Part shown: positions 1-9,437 of the stretch, piece after piece | How the letters are laid out: every line of letters starts with the position of its first letter | How positions within the stretch are numbered: position 1 is the stretch's first letter | Assembly: GCF_001639725.1 (NCBI RefSeq) | Contig: NZ_LTAW01000013.1 | Span: 1 to 63,739, forward strand | DNA from: Marinomonas atlantica | GTDB taxonomy: Bacteria > Pseudomonadota > Gammaproteobacteria > Pseudomonadales > Marinomonadaceae | Length of the DNA stretch: 63,739 bases | Direction: 5' to 3' | Position numbers and translations under genes: made by a program | The notes under the pieces: model-generated | What the model was told of the DNA's origin: nothing | Seen by the model: the letters and a program-made list of their open reading frames with translations, nothing else | The model's database searches: none

Positions 1-74
1 TGGCTATGACTAGATTCGAACTAGTGACCCCATCATTATGAGTGATGTGCTCTAACCAACTGAGCTACATAGCC
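1..74 (-). tRNA. tRNA-Met (CAT), elongator
   Basis: The reverse complement folds as a tRNA: 7-bp acceptor stem starting GGCTATG, D-arm with AGCTCAGTTGG, anticodon loop CTCATAA with anticodon CAT, T-arm GTTCGAATC. The body closely resembles the enterobacterial elongator tRNA-Met. The discriminator A is base 1, so any encoded CCA lies just outside the window. It is downstream of tRNA-Gln on the same strand and probably shares its transcript. Confidence 0.95.
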
Positions 75-85
75 TTTTGAGAGAT

Positions 86-160
86 TGGCTGGGGTAGCTG
101 GATTCGAACCAACGCATGACGAGATCAAAACCCGTTGCCTTACCGCTTGGCTATACCCCA
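86..160 (-). tRNA. tRNA-Gln (TTG)
   Basis: The reverse complement is a cloverleaf with acceptor stem TGGGGTA/TACCCCA, D-arm AGCCAAGCGG, anticodon loop TTTTGAT with anticodon TTG, T-loop TTCGAATC, discriminator G and an encoded CCA end. It is the first tRNA of a minus-strand cluster that continues into tRNA-Met 11 bases later. Confidence 0.95.
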
Positions 161-172
161 ACATTCTCTCAA

Positions 173-209
173 CACAGACATTTTGAAACGTTGCTTCGCT
201 GTGTCTGTG
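173..209 (-). other. Hairpin in the tRNA precursor leader
   Basis: CACAGACA at 173-180 pairs perfectly with TGTCTGTG at 202-209, an 8-bp stem between the tRNA promoter and tRNA-Gln. It would form in the 5' leader of the precursor. A processing or stability role is only inferred. Confidence 0.4.
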
Positions 210-216
210 GCGCGAT

Positions 217-245
217 ATTATTCACATAACCCGTTAATGGGTCAA
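217..245 (-). promoter_or_regulatory. Sigma-70 promoter for the tRNA cluster
   Basis: On the minus strand a -35 box TTGACC (240-245) is followed by a 17-base spacer and a -10 box AATAAT (217-222). A GC-rich discriminator follows, as in stringently controlled stable-RNA promoters. It lies between the end of ychF and tRNA-Gln, the right place for an independent tRNA promoter. Confidence 0.6.
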
Positions 246-263
246 GGATTATTTTTAAAAAAG

Positions 264-1355
264 TTAAACATTAAATCGGAAGTGCATCACGTCGCCATCT
301 TTGACGATGTATTCTTTACCTTCTAGGCGCCATTTACCTGCTTCTTTCGCGCCGCTTTCACCTTTGTATTGGATGAAATCGTTGTATGCGACAACTTCTG
401 CACGAATAAAGCCTTTCTCAAAGTCTGTGTGGATCACACCAGCCGCTTGAGGGCCCGTTGCACCTTGTTTAACGGTCCAAGCACGCACTTCCTTAACGCC
501 TGCTGTGAAGTAGGTCTGAAGACCCAGTAGTTCGTAGCCTGCACGAATGACTCGATCTAAGCCGGGTTCTTCCATGCCCATTTCATCCAAGAACTCTTGC
601 ATTTCCTCTGAATCCAACTCAGAAATTTCCGCTTCAAGTTGGTTGCAAATAGGCACAACCATGGCGCCTTCAGCTTCGGCGATTTCACGAACGACGTCTA
701 GGTGAGGGTTATTTTCAAAGCCATCTTCAGCGACATTGGCTATGTACATCGTCGGTTTAGTGGTCAAAAGATGCAGTTGTTTTACGGCTTTTTTTTCATC
801 GTCTGAGAGTGGCATCGCGCGAACAGGTAGACCGTCTTCTAAGTGAGCTTTGATGCGTTCTAGAAACTCTTTATGAGCAATGGCTTCTTTATTGCCGCTT
901 TTGGCATTTTTCGCTGTGCGGAACAGTTGTTTATCGATTGATTCGATATCGGCGAAAATTAGCTCAAGATTAATCACTTCAATGTCTAGTTTCGGGTTAA
1001 CGTGATTGGAAACGTGGATTACGTTTTCATCTTCGAAGCAGCGAACAACATGAGCAATGGCGTCGGTTTCGCGAATGTTTGCTAGAAACTTGTTGCCTAA
1101 GCCTTCGCCTTTTGATGCGCCTTCTACTAAGCCTGCTATGTCTACGAACTCCATGGTCGTAGCCAATACGCGTTCAGGCTTCACAATTTCAGCTAATGCA
1201 TCCAAACGCGGATCAGGCATAGCCACGACACCTGCGTTTGGCTCAATTGTACAGAAAGGAAAGTTTTCAGCGCCAATGCCAGCTTTGGTGAGCGCGTTGA
1301 ATAAAGTTGATTTGCCGACGTTTGGTAAGCCGACGATGCCGCAATTAAAGCCCAT
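264..1355 (-). CDS. ychF: Redox-regulated ATPase/GTPase YchF
   Basis: A 363-residue Obg-related P-loop protein of normal YchF length. The Walker A motif GLPNVGKST is at residues 9-17, the G3 motif DIAGL at 72-76, and the C-terminal TGS-type domain contains FEKGFIRAE. YchF proteins prefer ATP, bind ribosomes and influence translation and oxidative-stress responses. The gene follows pth by 23 bases at the end of the rplY-pth-ychF run, a standard pairing. The ATG start gives the canonical N terminus MGFNCGIVG. Identification is secure; its exact cellular role is less settled in the family. Confidence 0.97.
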   Translation of the reverse strand: MGFNCGIVGLPNVGKSTLFNALTKAGIGAENFPFCTIEPNAGVVAMPDPRLDALAEIVKPERVLATTMEFVDIAGLVEGASKGEGLGNKFLANIRETDAIAHVVRCFEDENVIHVSNHVNPKLDIEVINLELIFADIESIDKQLFRTAKNAKSGNKEAIAHKEFLERIKAHLEDGLPVRAMPLSDDEKKAVKQLHLLTTKPTMYIANVAEDGFENNPHLDVVREIAEAEGAMVVPICNQLEAEISELDSEEMQEFLDEMGMEEPGLDRVIRAGYELLGLQTYFTAGVKEVRAWTVKQGATGPQAAGVIHTDFEKGFIRAEVVAYNDFIQYKGESGAKEAGKWRLEGKEYIVKDGDVMHFRFNV

Positions 1356-1378
1356 ATGAGATTCCTAAAGCTGTTAGT

Positions 1379-1963
1379 TTATGCTTTAAAACTATGAAGA
1401 TGGTTCATTACACTGTTCCAATTGTCCGCAATGATATCGGTATGGTAGCGTAGTGATTCATCGATGGTTTGTTCGATTTTTTGGTATTCATCGCTGGGGG
1501 CTTTTTTGAGCACGTAGTTTGCCACTTGGCTTGCATGCCCAGGATGACCGATACCGATGCGAACACGACCAAAGTCTCGGTTATTACCGAGTTTGCTAAT
1601 GATATCTTTAAGGCCGTTGTGACCACCGTGACCACCGCTTTTTTTAAGCTTAACAGTGCCAGGAGAGATATCGAGCTCATCGTGAACGACTAGAACTTCT
1701 TGGGGAGAGATTTTATAGAATTGACAGACGGCTTGAACTGCTTTGCCGCTTAAATTCATATAGGTCGTAGGAATAAGGAGGTAGCATTCCTGCCCACCTA
1801 TAAAAACTTTGCCGAACTGACCAAAGAATTTTTTTTCAGTTCGAAGAGAACACTGACTCATACGAGCCAGTGCTTCTATCCATTGTGCGCCAGCATTGTG
1901 GCGGGTATTTTCATATTCTGAACCTGGGTTACCCAAGCCAACGAGTAATCTAAAACCTGCCAC
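1379..1963 (-). CDS. pth: Peptidyl-tRNA hydrolase
   Basis: A 194-residue Pth that cleaves the ester bond of peptidyl-tRNAs released prematurely from ribosomes, recycling tRNA in the cytoplasm. It has the N-terminal GLGNPG motif (residues 9-14), catalytic His22 in TRHNAG, and the HDELDI and SGGHGGHNGL segments of the active-site cleft. Length is normal. It lies 16 bases downstream of rplY and upstream of ychF, so all three are probably co-transcribed. Confidence 0.98.
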   Translation of the reverse strand: MAGFRLLVGLGNPGSEYENTRHNAGAQWIEALARMSQCSLRTEKKFFGQFGKVFIGGQECYLLIPTTYMNLSGKAVQAVCQFYKISPQEVLVVHDELDISPGTVKLKKSGGHGGHNGLKDIISKLGNNRDFGRVRIGIGHPGHASQVANYVLKKAPSDEYQKIEQTIDESLRYHTDIIADNWNSVMNHLHSFKA

Positions 1964-1979
1964 AGACTTGCCTCAATGA

Positions 1980-2558
1980 TTAACGCTTAGCTTTACCGAT
2001 ACGAGCGATAGGTTGGTCGTGGTCTTCGCCTTTAAGCAAAGCAACCAATTCAACGCCTTCTGGAAGTTCAGCATCAGATAGGTGGAAAATTTGACCAAGC
2101 TGACCGTTGATTGCGTCAACGTTCAAAGCTGCTGGAAGGTCTTTTGGAAGACAACGAACTTCAGCAAGTTTTGCTTCAACTTGTAGACGACCACCTTGAG
2201 ATTTAACACCTTCAGATTTAGCAGCGTTAACGAAGTTCAAAGGAACTCGTGTAACGATCTTAGTTTCTGAATCAACGCGAAGAAGGTCGATGTGCATTAC
2301 ATCGCCAGTTGCTGGGTGGCGTTGTAGAGATTTAACGATTACTTCTTGCTCAGCACCATCAACTGATACTTTTACTACAGAAGTTAGGAAAGCAGCATCT
2401 TTTACCGCTTTAACTACTTCGTTACCTTTGAACGAAACAGACTCAGGGTTAGTGTTACCACCGTATACTACAGCAGGAACAAGGCCTTGAAGACGAAGGC
2501 GGCGGCTCGCACCTTTACCTTCTTCGTTACGTACAGAAGCGTTTAGAACTACAGACAT
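1980..2558 (-). CDS. rplY: 50S ribosomal protein L25/Ctc (long form)
   Basis: A 192-residue L25 of the long Ctc type. The N-terminal 5S rRNA-binding domain (about residues 1-92, with RLRLQGLVPAVVYGG) is followed by the C-terminal TL5-type beta domain. Enterobacterial L25 has only the first domain, so the long form is a Pseudomonas-like trait. It sits between prs and pth, the usual order. Expression likely starts at the prs promoter or in the 67-base prs-rplY gap. Confidence 0.96.
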   Translation of the reverse strand: MSVVLNASVRNEEGKGASRRLRLQGLVPAVVYGGNTNPESVSFKGNEVVKAVKDAAFLTSVVKVSVDGAEQEVIVKSLQRHPATGDVMHIDLLRVDSETKIVTRVPLNFVNAAKSEGVKSQGGRLQVEAKLAEVRCLPKDLPAALNVDAINGQLGQIFHLSDAELPEGVELVALLKGEDHDQPIARIGKAKR

Positions 2559-2625
2559 GTGAATATCCTAAAATAAAGTTAAGGTTGCCCAGAACTGCGA
2601 CCCGTTCCGAGCGTAAATGTTTGGC

Positions 2626-3573
2626 TTAGGCCCCAAACATGGCACTGATTGACTCTTCATTGCATACGCGACGAACAGCCTCAGCCAAAATGTCTGACAT
2701 AGACAGTTGGCGGATTTTTGCGCAATTCTGTGCCGTTTGAGTCAGTGGGATAGTGTCTGACACCACTAACTCGTCAAGTACAGAATTGCTGATATTATCA
2801 ATTGCTTTGCCTGATAGAACAGGATGAGTACAGTAAGCTAATACTTTTGCAGCGCCGTGTTCTTTAAGCGCTTTTGCTGCAGCGCAAAGGGTGCCGCCAG
2901 TATCGATCATGTCGTCGACCAATACACAAGTTTTACCTTCTACATCACCAATCAAGTGCATGATTTGCGCTTCGTTTGCGCGTGGGCGACGCTTGTCGAT
3001 GATGGCCAAATCTGCATCATCCAGCATTTTAGCAAATGCGCGAGCACGAACAACACCACCAACATCCGGCGAAACGACTGTAATGTTCTCATGACCTTGG
3101 CGCTGTAGATCATCTAATAGCAGTGGTGTTGCATAAACATTATCTACAGGAATGTCGAAGAACCCTTGAATCTGGTCAGCATGCAGGTCTACCGTTAGTA
3201 CGCGGTTGATCCCTACAGCCGAGATCATGTCTGCAACGACTTTTGCTGTAATTGGTACACGTGCTGAGCGTACACGACGATCTTGACGTGCGTAGCCGAA
3301 ATATGGAATTACAGCCGTTACACGGGTAGCTGACGCGCGACGCAGTGCATCAGCCATTACAATCAGCTCCATAAGGTTATCATTACTTGGAGCGCAAGTT
3401 GATTGGATAATAAAAACGTCTTTACCGCGAACGTTTTCGTTGATCTCGACCGTGATTTCTCCGTCGCTGAACTTTCCGACCGTAGCGTTGCCGATAGGGA
3501 GACCTAGGCGACGAACGACCCTGCGAGCAAGCTCAGGGTTTGCATTACCGGTAAAAACCATCAACTTGGACAC
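2626..3573 (-). CDS. prs: Ribose-phosphate pyrophosphokinase (PRPP synthetase)
   Basis: Makes PRPP from ribose-5-phosphate and ATP for purine, pyrimidine, histidine, tryptophan and NAD synthesis. Visible motifs are [12 protein letters not shown], the flexible-loop region [12 protein letters not shown] and the PRPP-binding [11 protein letters not shown] place the start at GTG 3573, giving [10 protein letters not shown] and 315 residues, because AAGGG lies about 8 bases upstream and homologues begin there. A GTG three codons earlier (3582) has no room for a ribosome-binding site. It follows ispE on the same strand. Confidence 0.96.
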   Translation of the reverse strand: MSKLMVFTGNANPELARRVVRRLGLPIGNATVGKFSDGEITVEINENVRGKDVFIIQSTCAPSNDNLMELIVMADALRRASATRVTAVIPYFGYARQDRRVRSARVPITAKVVADMISAVGINRVLTVDLHADQIQGFFDIPVDNVYATPLLLDDLQRQGHENITVVSPDVGGVVRARAFAKMLDDADLAIIDKRRPRANEAQIMHLIGDVEGKTCVLVDDMIDTGGTLCAAAKALKEHGAAKVLAYCTHPVLSGKAIDNISNSVLDELVVSDTIPLTQTAQNCAKIRQLSMSDILAEAVRRVCNEESISAMFGA

Positions 3574-3630
3574 TGTGTACACCCTTTGTATTTATAGCGA
3601 TGAAAATATATGTTTGCGTTTTATTCAGCA

Positions 3631-4491
3631 TTAAGTATGCTGAGATGCGATCCACTGGTTTAGTACGTCAAGAGTAGGAGATGTATTACATCCACGACAA
3701 ACCCAAGTCTGCCACTTCTCTGGTGCGTAGTTTTTCACCCGCTTGGCTTCATCAATTGACTCACATGCTAAAAACAAACATGCGCCAGTGCCAGTTAGTT
3801 TTGCATTACCAAATGTTGTGAGCCACAAAAACGCTTCATCCACTTCAGGATACAGTCTCCGAGCGACGTCTAGGCAGTCGTTGTGCCCTTCCAGTTTCAA
3901 GGCGTGCGATATTCTGATCGCAGGGGTGTCTCTTGTCAAATATTTATCGGTAAAAATTTGACCAGTTGGTACTTCGCAATTTGGTTTTAAAAGCAGGTAA
4001 TAAGGGGTATCAGGATTGGTTTTCGTTAGCACTTCACCAATCCCTTCTGCAAATGCCGAGTGGCCAAATACAAATATGGGGACGTCGGCTCCTAGCTGTT
4101 TTCCTAAGTGTGCGAGTTCTTCCAGTGATAGATCGCAGTTCCATAGTGTATTTAGCGCCAATAGCGTTGTTGCAGCATTACTGCTACCACCACCTAATCC
4201 GCCGCCCATAGGTAGGATCTTACTAATTGATATAGCGATACCTTGGTGTGTTTTCTTGTGCGCTTCTAGAAGGCGTGCGGCTTTTACGATTAAGTTATCT
4301 TCGTGATCGACGCCATTAATTTCAGGGATAAGGCTAATATCAGGATTATCGGTAAGGGTGAAGCTTAACTCATCACTTAGATCAAGGAATTGAAACAAGG
4401 TTTGCAGTTCGTGGTAACCATCGCTTCGACGACTTGTGATATGTAAAAATAAATTCAATTTTGCTGGAGATGGCAAAGTAAGTGTCGTCAT
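3631..4491 (-). CDS. ispE: 4-diphosphocytidyl-2-C-methyl-D-erythritol kinase
   Basis: A 286-residue GHMP kinase that phosphorylates CDP-ME in the MEP isoprenoid pathway. The N terminus LPSPAKLNLFLH contains the conserved Lys11, and the ATP-binding glycine-rich motif PMGGGLGGGSSNAA is at residues 94-107. Its start overlaps the lolB stop by 4 bases, suggesting translational coupling. ispD and ispF lie together near 36-37 kb in this window. Confidence 0.97.
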   Translation of the reverse strand: MTTLTLPSPAKLNLFLHITSRRSDGYHELQTLFQFLDLSDELSFTLTDNPDISLIPEINGVDHEDNLIVKAARLLEAHKKTHQGIAISISKILPMGGGLGGGSSNAATTLLALNTLWNCDLSLEELAHLGKQLGADVPIFVFGHSAFAEGIGEVLTKTNPDTPYYLLLKPNCEVPTGQIFTDKYLTRDTPAIRISHALKLEGHNDCLDVARRLYPEVDEAFLWLTTFGNAKLTGTGACLFLACESIDEAKRVKNYAPEKWQTWVCRGCNTSPTLDVLNQWIASQHT

Positions 4492-5069
4492 TGAACATTC
4501 CAGTCTGTAATGATCAAGTTAACCCGATATGGGGGGTGAGTAACTTGCATTTTTTGCGGTAATTTTAAATGTTCTAACTCAGTGAATTCTTTATAGGTAA
4601 TGGTCCAACCATTTTGTACGATTTGCTCTGGTGTGGTGCCATCTTGTTGATAAGTGATTTCCGCTGCACTGTTCGGAGCGGCTAGTCCTCGAATCCAATA
4701 TTGTACGCTGGTAACAGGGAAGTGCCAGCCTAGCTCATGGTAAAGCAAAGCATCGGCGCTTGGCCCAGTTAAGTCTTTGTCGTCATAAGTCAAACGCGAC
4801 TCTTTGCCGGGGATGCCTTCCAAGCGTGTTGCACCTTGACCAAAGGGGCCGTAAATATTGAGTTCGTAATACTCAGGAGAGTGCTCCCAATTAAAGTTAC
4901 CGGAGATTGCATCTTGCTCTGTGCGAATGCCGACTCGGCCTTCATTTTGCCAGGCCATTATATCAGCGTTACTTTCAGGTAATGGTGTCTTGGGTGATGT
5001 TGGTGATGAACTACAGCCAGCTAAAAAAATGCTAGCTAAAAAGCCAATAACCAAATTTTTCATTTTCAT
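4488..5069 (-). CDS. lolB: Outer-membrane lipoprotein receptor LolB
   Basis: A 193-residue lipoprotein with lipobox LAGC and acylated Cys19. LolB accepts lipoproteins from the chaperone LolA and inserts them into the inner leaflet of the outer membrane. The mature part shows the expected WQNEGRVGIRT and YELNIYGPFGQGA segments of the open beta-barrel fold. ATG 5069 is preceded by GGAAG. It lies between the TPR lipoprotein (9-base gap) and ispE (4-base overlap). Confidence 0.94.
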   Translation of the reverse strand: MKMKNLVIGFLASIFLAGCSSSPTSPKTPLPESNADIMAWQNEGRVGIRTEQDAISGNFNWEHSPEYYELNIYGPFGQGATRLEGIPGKESRLTYDDKDLTGPSADALLYHELGWHFPVTSVQYWIRGLAAPNSAAEITYQQDGTTPEQIVQNGWTITYKEFTELEHLKLPQKMQVTHPPYRVNLIITDWNVQ

Positions 5070-5078
5070 GGTTCTTCC

Positions 5079-6809
5079 TTATGAGCCTAATAGAGTAGGT
5101 GCGTATTGCTCTAAAGTTTCAAGTAATACTGGCAACTCACTATTGTTTCTTAATGCCTGCCGCCAGATTTTTATCGCGTTCTCTCGGTCCTCAAGCTGCC
5201 ACAACACTTCGCCATAATGAGCACCTATTTCAGCATCCTGCATGGCGTCCCATGATTGTGAAAGTAACGTTTCAGCTTGTTCTAAGTTACCTTGTAAATA
5301 ATACGCCCATCCCATACTGTCCATGATTGCTGCGTCCTCGCTGTTAAGGTCATAAGCTTTTTGTATCAACTTAAAAGCTTGGTCGAACTGATCAGGATAG
5401 CGAACCATCATAGTGTAGCCAAGTGCATTAATATAAGACGGATCATTAGGGTGCTTTTGATATAGTATTGTAAGGTCTTGTATCGCTTGAGACCACTGCT
5501 GTTGCATATCGTAAGTAATTGCACGTTTATAGCGTAGCCCGTCAGCGTCAGGAAAAATGGGAAGAGCCCGAGTAAGTAGGTCAATTGCTAAGTCTGGACG
5601 TTGGTTATGTAGATGTAAATCTGCAACGCCAGTGATATGGCCAGGTTCTACATCAACAACAGCCCGTTTCAAAATGAAAGAGTTCACTTGGTCTGCTTGA
5701 TCGGCTGAATAAAGCCATTGTACTAATAGGTTAGAAGCCTCCCAGCTTAGTTTGCCAAACACATTTAATAAGCTTTTTAGAGCGTCATTGTAACGTTCGG
5801 CTTGATGTTGTGCATTGGCTAAAATAAATAATAAGTCATCACGTAAACCGCCATGTTTTGGCAATTTGGAAATTAACTGTATAGCAAGCTCAGGTTGTTT
5901 TTTTTGCATTAACAATTGGGCGATAGCAGTACCAATTTGTTGTTGTAAATAAGGGTTGAGTTGAGCTTCATCAAACGCTGACAATGCGGTTTGATACTCA
6001 TCATTTTTAACAAGTATTTCTAGATAGTTGGCCATCAAACGCTGGCTTTTAGGGAAGCTCTTCAAACCTTGTTTGAGAGTCTTTTGAGCACTCTCTTTTA
6101 TTCCCAGTTGTTCTTCACTTACTGCCTTTATGATGAATAACCCTTCTTGCTCGGTTTCTGGGCTCAGTTCAAATAATGGTGAAATATTGTCGAGTATGTA
6201 TTGATATTTACCGTTGATAAAATGAACATGAAGTAAAGCGATGTTAACAAACAAATCGGAGGCTAATTTCGGGTCACTTAAAAGATTTTCTAAGTGGGTT
6301 GTGATGCGGTCGTGACGGATATTTTGATCCACAAAGCTAGGCAGAAAACTCAGTGGGATATCGTTCTTTTTAGCTTTTAATAGAAGTGCTTTTGCTTCGT
6401 CTAGCGCCCCTATGCTTAGCTGAGCTTGCATTAAAATAGGGTAGGCTTGAGATGCGCTCGGATCAAGTGTTAGCCATCGGGAGCTGGCTTTGAGTACCGC
6501 TTGACTGTCTTCACTCATCATGGCGGTGGAGGTGGCTCGTTTGGCAATCTCTACATCTGTACTTTGCTCAGCTAAATCTAAATACAGCGTGGTCGCAGAC
6601 TCACTGCCTTGACGTTGCAAAGCAAACTCAGCGCTCAGAAGTTGTTCCAGTTGCTCCGTATGTTTGGATTGTGCTACCGGTGACCAACGGTTATCTGCGA
6701 TTGGCACAGTATGTGAGTTAGGAATGGATGAGCAGGCGCTGACAGATAGACCGAATGCCATCGTAAGAAAAGCTCGTTTAATCGATACCGCGTGTTGCAT
6801 TCGTTGCAT
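5079..6809 (-). CDS. TPR-repeat lipoprotein upstream of lolB
   Basis: A 576-residue exported protein. The signal peptide ends in a lipobox VSAC with Cys26, so it is probably a lipoprotein. The rest is alpha-helical tetratricopeptide repeats, clearest near the C terminus (WAYYLQGNLEQAETLL, GEVLWQLEDRENAIKIW). A TPR protein occupies this place, divergent from hemA and upstream of lolB, in pseudomonads. No enzyme motif is visible; a scaffold role in outer-membrane assembly is inference. ATG 6809 has AGGCAGG upstream, but an in-frame ATG three codons later is possible. Confidence 0.85.
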   Translation of the reverse strand: MQRMQHAVSIKRAFLTMAFGLSVSACSSIPNSHTVPIADNRWSPVAQSKHTEQLEQLLSAEFALQRQGSESATTLYLDLAEQSTDVEIAKRATSTAMMSEDSQAVLKASSRWLTLDPSASQAYPILMQAQLSIGALDEAKALLLKAKKNDIPLSFLPSFVDQNIRHDRITTHLENLLSDPKLASDLFVNIALLHVHFINGKYQYILDNISPLFELSPETEQEGLFIIKAVSEEQLGIKESAQKTLKQGLKSFPKSQRLMANYLEILVKNDEYQTALSAFDEAQLNPYLQQQIGTAIAQLLMQKKQPELAIQLISKLPKHGGLRDDLLFILANAQHQAERYNDALKSLLNVFGKLSWEASNLLVQWLYSADQADQVNSFILKRAVVDVEPGHITGVADLHLHNQRPDLAIDLLTRALPIFPDADGLRYKRAITYDMQQQWSQAIQDLTILYQKHPNDPSYINALGYTMMVRYPDQFDQAFKLIQKAYDLNSEDAAIMDSMGWAYYLQGNLEQAETLLSQSWDAMQDAEIGAHYGEVLWQLEDRENAIKIWRQALRNNSELPVLLETLEQYAPTLLGS

Positions 6810-7047
6810 AAGTGCCTGCCTTATTTGGCTAAAATCATATCCAAGTTACTATGGTAGCTCTGCAATATAGGTGTTGTCAGCCTAATAAACGGTGCATGAT
6901 TGTAAGGAATTGACATATTTATTGATTTGATGGGGTGCGAAGAGCTAAAAATTCCACTTATAATAGGGGTATTTAATCATGTGTCATAATACTAGGCATA
7001 TATCTGCAAACATCTGTTCGATCTCAAGTCGTGAGAAGAGTTCCTGA
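6810..7047. other. Divergent intergenic region, TPR lipoprotein/hemA
   Basis: This 238-base AT-rich region must hold the promoters of hemA (plus) and the TPR-lolB-ispE group (minus). A perfect TATAAT occurs at 6959-6964, but no convincing -35 box sits 16-18 bases upstream, so I do not assign a promoter. No small gene is evident. Confidence 0.4.
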
Positions 7048-8322
7048 ATGCCGCTAATTGCTGTGGGTGTGAACCACAAAACTGCACCAGTATCTATTCG
7101 AGAGAAAATTTCGTTTGCCCCTGAAAAAATGCTTGAGGCGCTCAATTCACTTGTGTCTGACGCTCAAACAAAAGAGGCAGTGATTGTTTCTACCTGTAAC
7201 CGTACAGAGTTGTATTGCGCTGCCGACGGTGAGTCTGATGCTGAAAAGATCATTGCTTGGTTGGGGCGTTATCATCAAATTGAGCCTGCTGAACTAGGTC
7301 GCTTTTGTTATGCCCATTCTGGTGATGAAGGTGTGCGTCATGTGATGCGTGTGGCATCAGGGCTGGACTCTTTAATTTTAGGTGAGCCTCAGATTCTTGG
7401 GCAAGTAAAGTCTGCCTATGCAGTATCTCAAGAAGGCAAGTGTGTTGGTTCTGAACTTCAGGCCTTATTTCAGCAAACATTCTCTGTTGCAAAGCGAGTG
7501 CGTACTGACACGGCAATAGGAGAAAATCCTGTTTCGATTGCATTTGCAGCGGTCAGTTTAGCCCAACGAATATTTGCAGATGTGAAGCGCAGTACCGCTT
7601 TGTTGATTGGTGCAGGACAGACTATTGAGTTAGTAGCCCGTCATCTCAAAGAGGCTGGTATAAAGCGTATTATTGTTGCCAATCGTACGCTCGAACGCGC
7701 ACAAATTCTCGCTGACGAGCTGGGTGCAGAAGCTATATTGTTGGGCGATATTAACGATTTTCTGCATCAAGCAGACATTATTATCTCTTCAACTGCCAGC
7801 CAGCTGCCGATTATCGGCAAAGGAATGATTGAGCGCGCGACAAATAAACGTCGACATAAGCCAATGCTGTTGGTCGATATTGCGGTGCCGCGAGACATCG
7901 AGCCGGAAGTACAGGAAGTTGAAGACGCGTATTTGTATACAGTCGATGACCTTCATTCTGTGATTGAGGAGAATGTTCGAGCGCGTCAAGATGCTGCTGA
8001 AGCCGCTGAAAAAATCATCGAGCAAGGCGTTGATGAGTTTAGGCGCAAACAAGAGTCTCGCAAAGTTGCTGATCTAATTGTAAGCTACCGCGCCCAAGCA
8101 GAATTAATAAAACAGTCCGAATTAGAGCGAGCACTGAAAGGTTTAGAGTCAGGACAGGCTCCGGAACAGGTGGTTGCTAAATTAGCCCATGGATTGATGA
8201 ATAAACTGATCCATTCCCCAACCCAGTATTTACGCCACGCGGGTGCCGAAGCTGATCAAGAAGCTTTGCAGCGAGCTGCCGAGGTGTTGGGCATAACCGA
8301 TACGAAAGAATCCTTAGAATGA
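7048..8322 (+). CDS. hemA: Glutamyl-tRNA reductase
   Basis: A 424-residue first enzyme of the C5 tetrapyrrole pathway, reducing glutamyl-tRNA(Glu) to glutamate-1-semialdehyde with NADPH. The catalytic Cys50 is in STCNRTELY, the specificity segment [13 protein letters not shown] follows, then a Rossmann NADPH-binding [13 protein letters not shown], and a C-terminal dimerisation helix. The product is used by HemL, encoded at the far end of this window. It overlaps prfA by 4 bases. Confidence 0.98.
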   Translation: MPLIAVGVNHKTAPVSIREKISFAPEKMLEALNSLVSDAQTKEAVIVSTCNRTELYCAADGESDAEKIIAWLGRYHQIEPAELGRFCYAHSGDEGVRHVMRVASGLDSLILGEPQILGQVKSAYAVSQEGKCVGSELQALFQQTFSVAKRVRTDTAIGENPVSIAFAAVSLAQRIFADVKRSTALLIGAGQTIELVARHLKEAGIKRIIVANRTLERAQILADELGAEAILLGDINDFLHQADIIISSTASQLPIIGKGMIERATNKRRHKPMLLVDIAVPRDIEPEVQEVEDAYLYTVDDLHSVIEENVRARQDAAEAAEKIIEQGVDEFRRKQESRKVADLIVSYRAQAELIKQSELERALKGLESGQAPEQVVAKLAHGLMNKLIHSPTQYLRHAGAEADQEALQRAAEVLGITDTKESLE

Positions 8323-9407
8323 AAGAATCGATTAAATTTAAGTTAGAGAGCTTATCTGAGCGTTACGAAGAACTGGCGGCATTACTCAGTGAAGCAGAAG
8401 TGATTATGGATCAAGATTTGTTCCGTAATTACAGTAAAGAGTACGCCGAGCTAGAGCCTGTCGTGAAATGCTTTTCTGAATATCAGCAGGTGTTGGAAAA
8501 CATTGAAGAAGCGCAACTAATGTTAAGTGATACTGATCCAGATATTAAAGAGATGGGTCAAGAAGAACTGAAAGCTGGGCAGGCGCAAAGAGAACAATTA
8601 TTGTTAGATCTTCAGTTGCTTTTGCTGCCGAAAGACCCTAACGATGCGAAAAATGTGTTCTTAGAAGTGCGTGCCGGAACCGGTGGTGATGAAGCCTCAA
8701 TTTTCTCTGGTGATTTGTTCCGTATGTATTCTAAGTATGCCGAAACACAGCGCTGGAAAGTCGAAATTGTTAGTGCCAATGAAGGTGAGCATGGCGGTTA
8801 CAAAGAGGTTATCGCACGCATAGTGGGTGATGGGGCATACTCTAAACTGAAGTTTGAGTCCGGTGCGCATCGAGTGCAGCGTGTTCCGGCGACGGAATCA
8901 CAAGGTCGAATTCATACTTCTGCCTGTACTGTTGCGATTCTGCCTGAAATGGACGAAGTAGAGGCTATTAACATCAATAAAGCTGACCTTCGTGTTGATA
9001 CCTTCCGTGCCTCTGGTGCGGGTGGGCAGCACGTCAATAAGACGGACTCAGCCATTCGAATTCTGCACATTCCGACAGGTGTGGTAGTGGAATGTCAGGA
9101 TGAGCGTTCACAGCATAAGAACCGAGCTAAAGCCATGGCTTTACTGGCATCTCGCCTTCAAGCGGCGGAAGAAAGCAAAGCCGCAGCGGAGCAATCAGAA
9201 GCACGTCGTTCTTTGGTGGGCAGTGGTGATCGCTCTGAACGTATTCGTACATACAATTATCCACAAGGCCGAGTTACGGATCACCGTATTAATCTGACGT
9301 TGTACAAGTTAGATGAAATTGTTCAGGGTGATTTAGATGTACTGGTTAATCCGTTGATTAATGAGTATCAAGCTGAACAGCTTTCTGCTTTGAGTGGCGA
9401 TAACTAA
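8319..9407 (+). CDS. prfA: Peptide chain release factor 1
   Basis: A 362-residue RF1 that releases peptides at UAA and UAG codons. The tripeptide anticodon PAT (residues 190-192, in RVPATES) marks it as RF1 rather than RF2, and the catalytic GGQ is at 235-237. The glutamine is the methylation target of PrmC, encoded next. Its start overlaps the hemA stop (ATGA), so translation is probably coupled. Confidence 0.98.
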   Translation: MKESIKFKLESLSERYEELAALLSEAEVIMDQDLFRNYSKEYAELEPVVKCFSEYQQVLENIEEAQLMLSDTDPDIKEMGQEELKAGQAQREQLLLDLQLLLLPKDPNDAKNVFLEVRAGTGGDEASIFSGDLFRMYSKYAETQRWKVEIVSANEGEHGGYKEVIARIVGDGAYSKLKFESGAHRVQRVPATESQGRIHTSACTVAILPEMDEVEAININKADLRVDTFRASGAGGQHVNKTDSAIRILHIPTGVVVECQDERSQHKNRAKAMALLASRLQAAEESKAAAEQSEARRSLVGSGDRSERIRTYNYPQGRVTDHRINLTLYKLDEIVQGDLDVLVNPLINEYQAEQLSALSGDN

Positions 9408-9437
9408 ACTCCTTTTGTGAATACACGCGAGACATCC

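Noticed and set aside
1057..1359. Long open frames antisense to ychF and to many other genes
   Set aside because: They lie wholly within well-supported genes, lack ribosome-binding sites and show no domain features.
6959..6964. Perfect TATAAT upstream of hemA
   Set aside because: No -35 box at a suitable distance; other -10-like sequences occur nearby, so a promoter call is unsafe.
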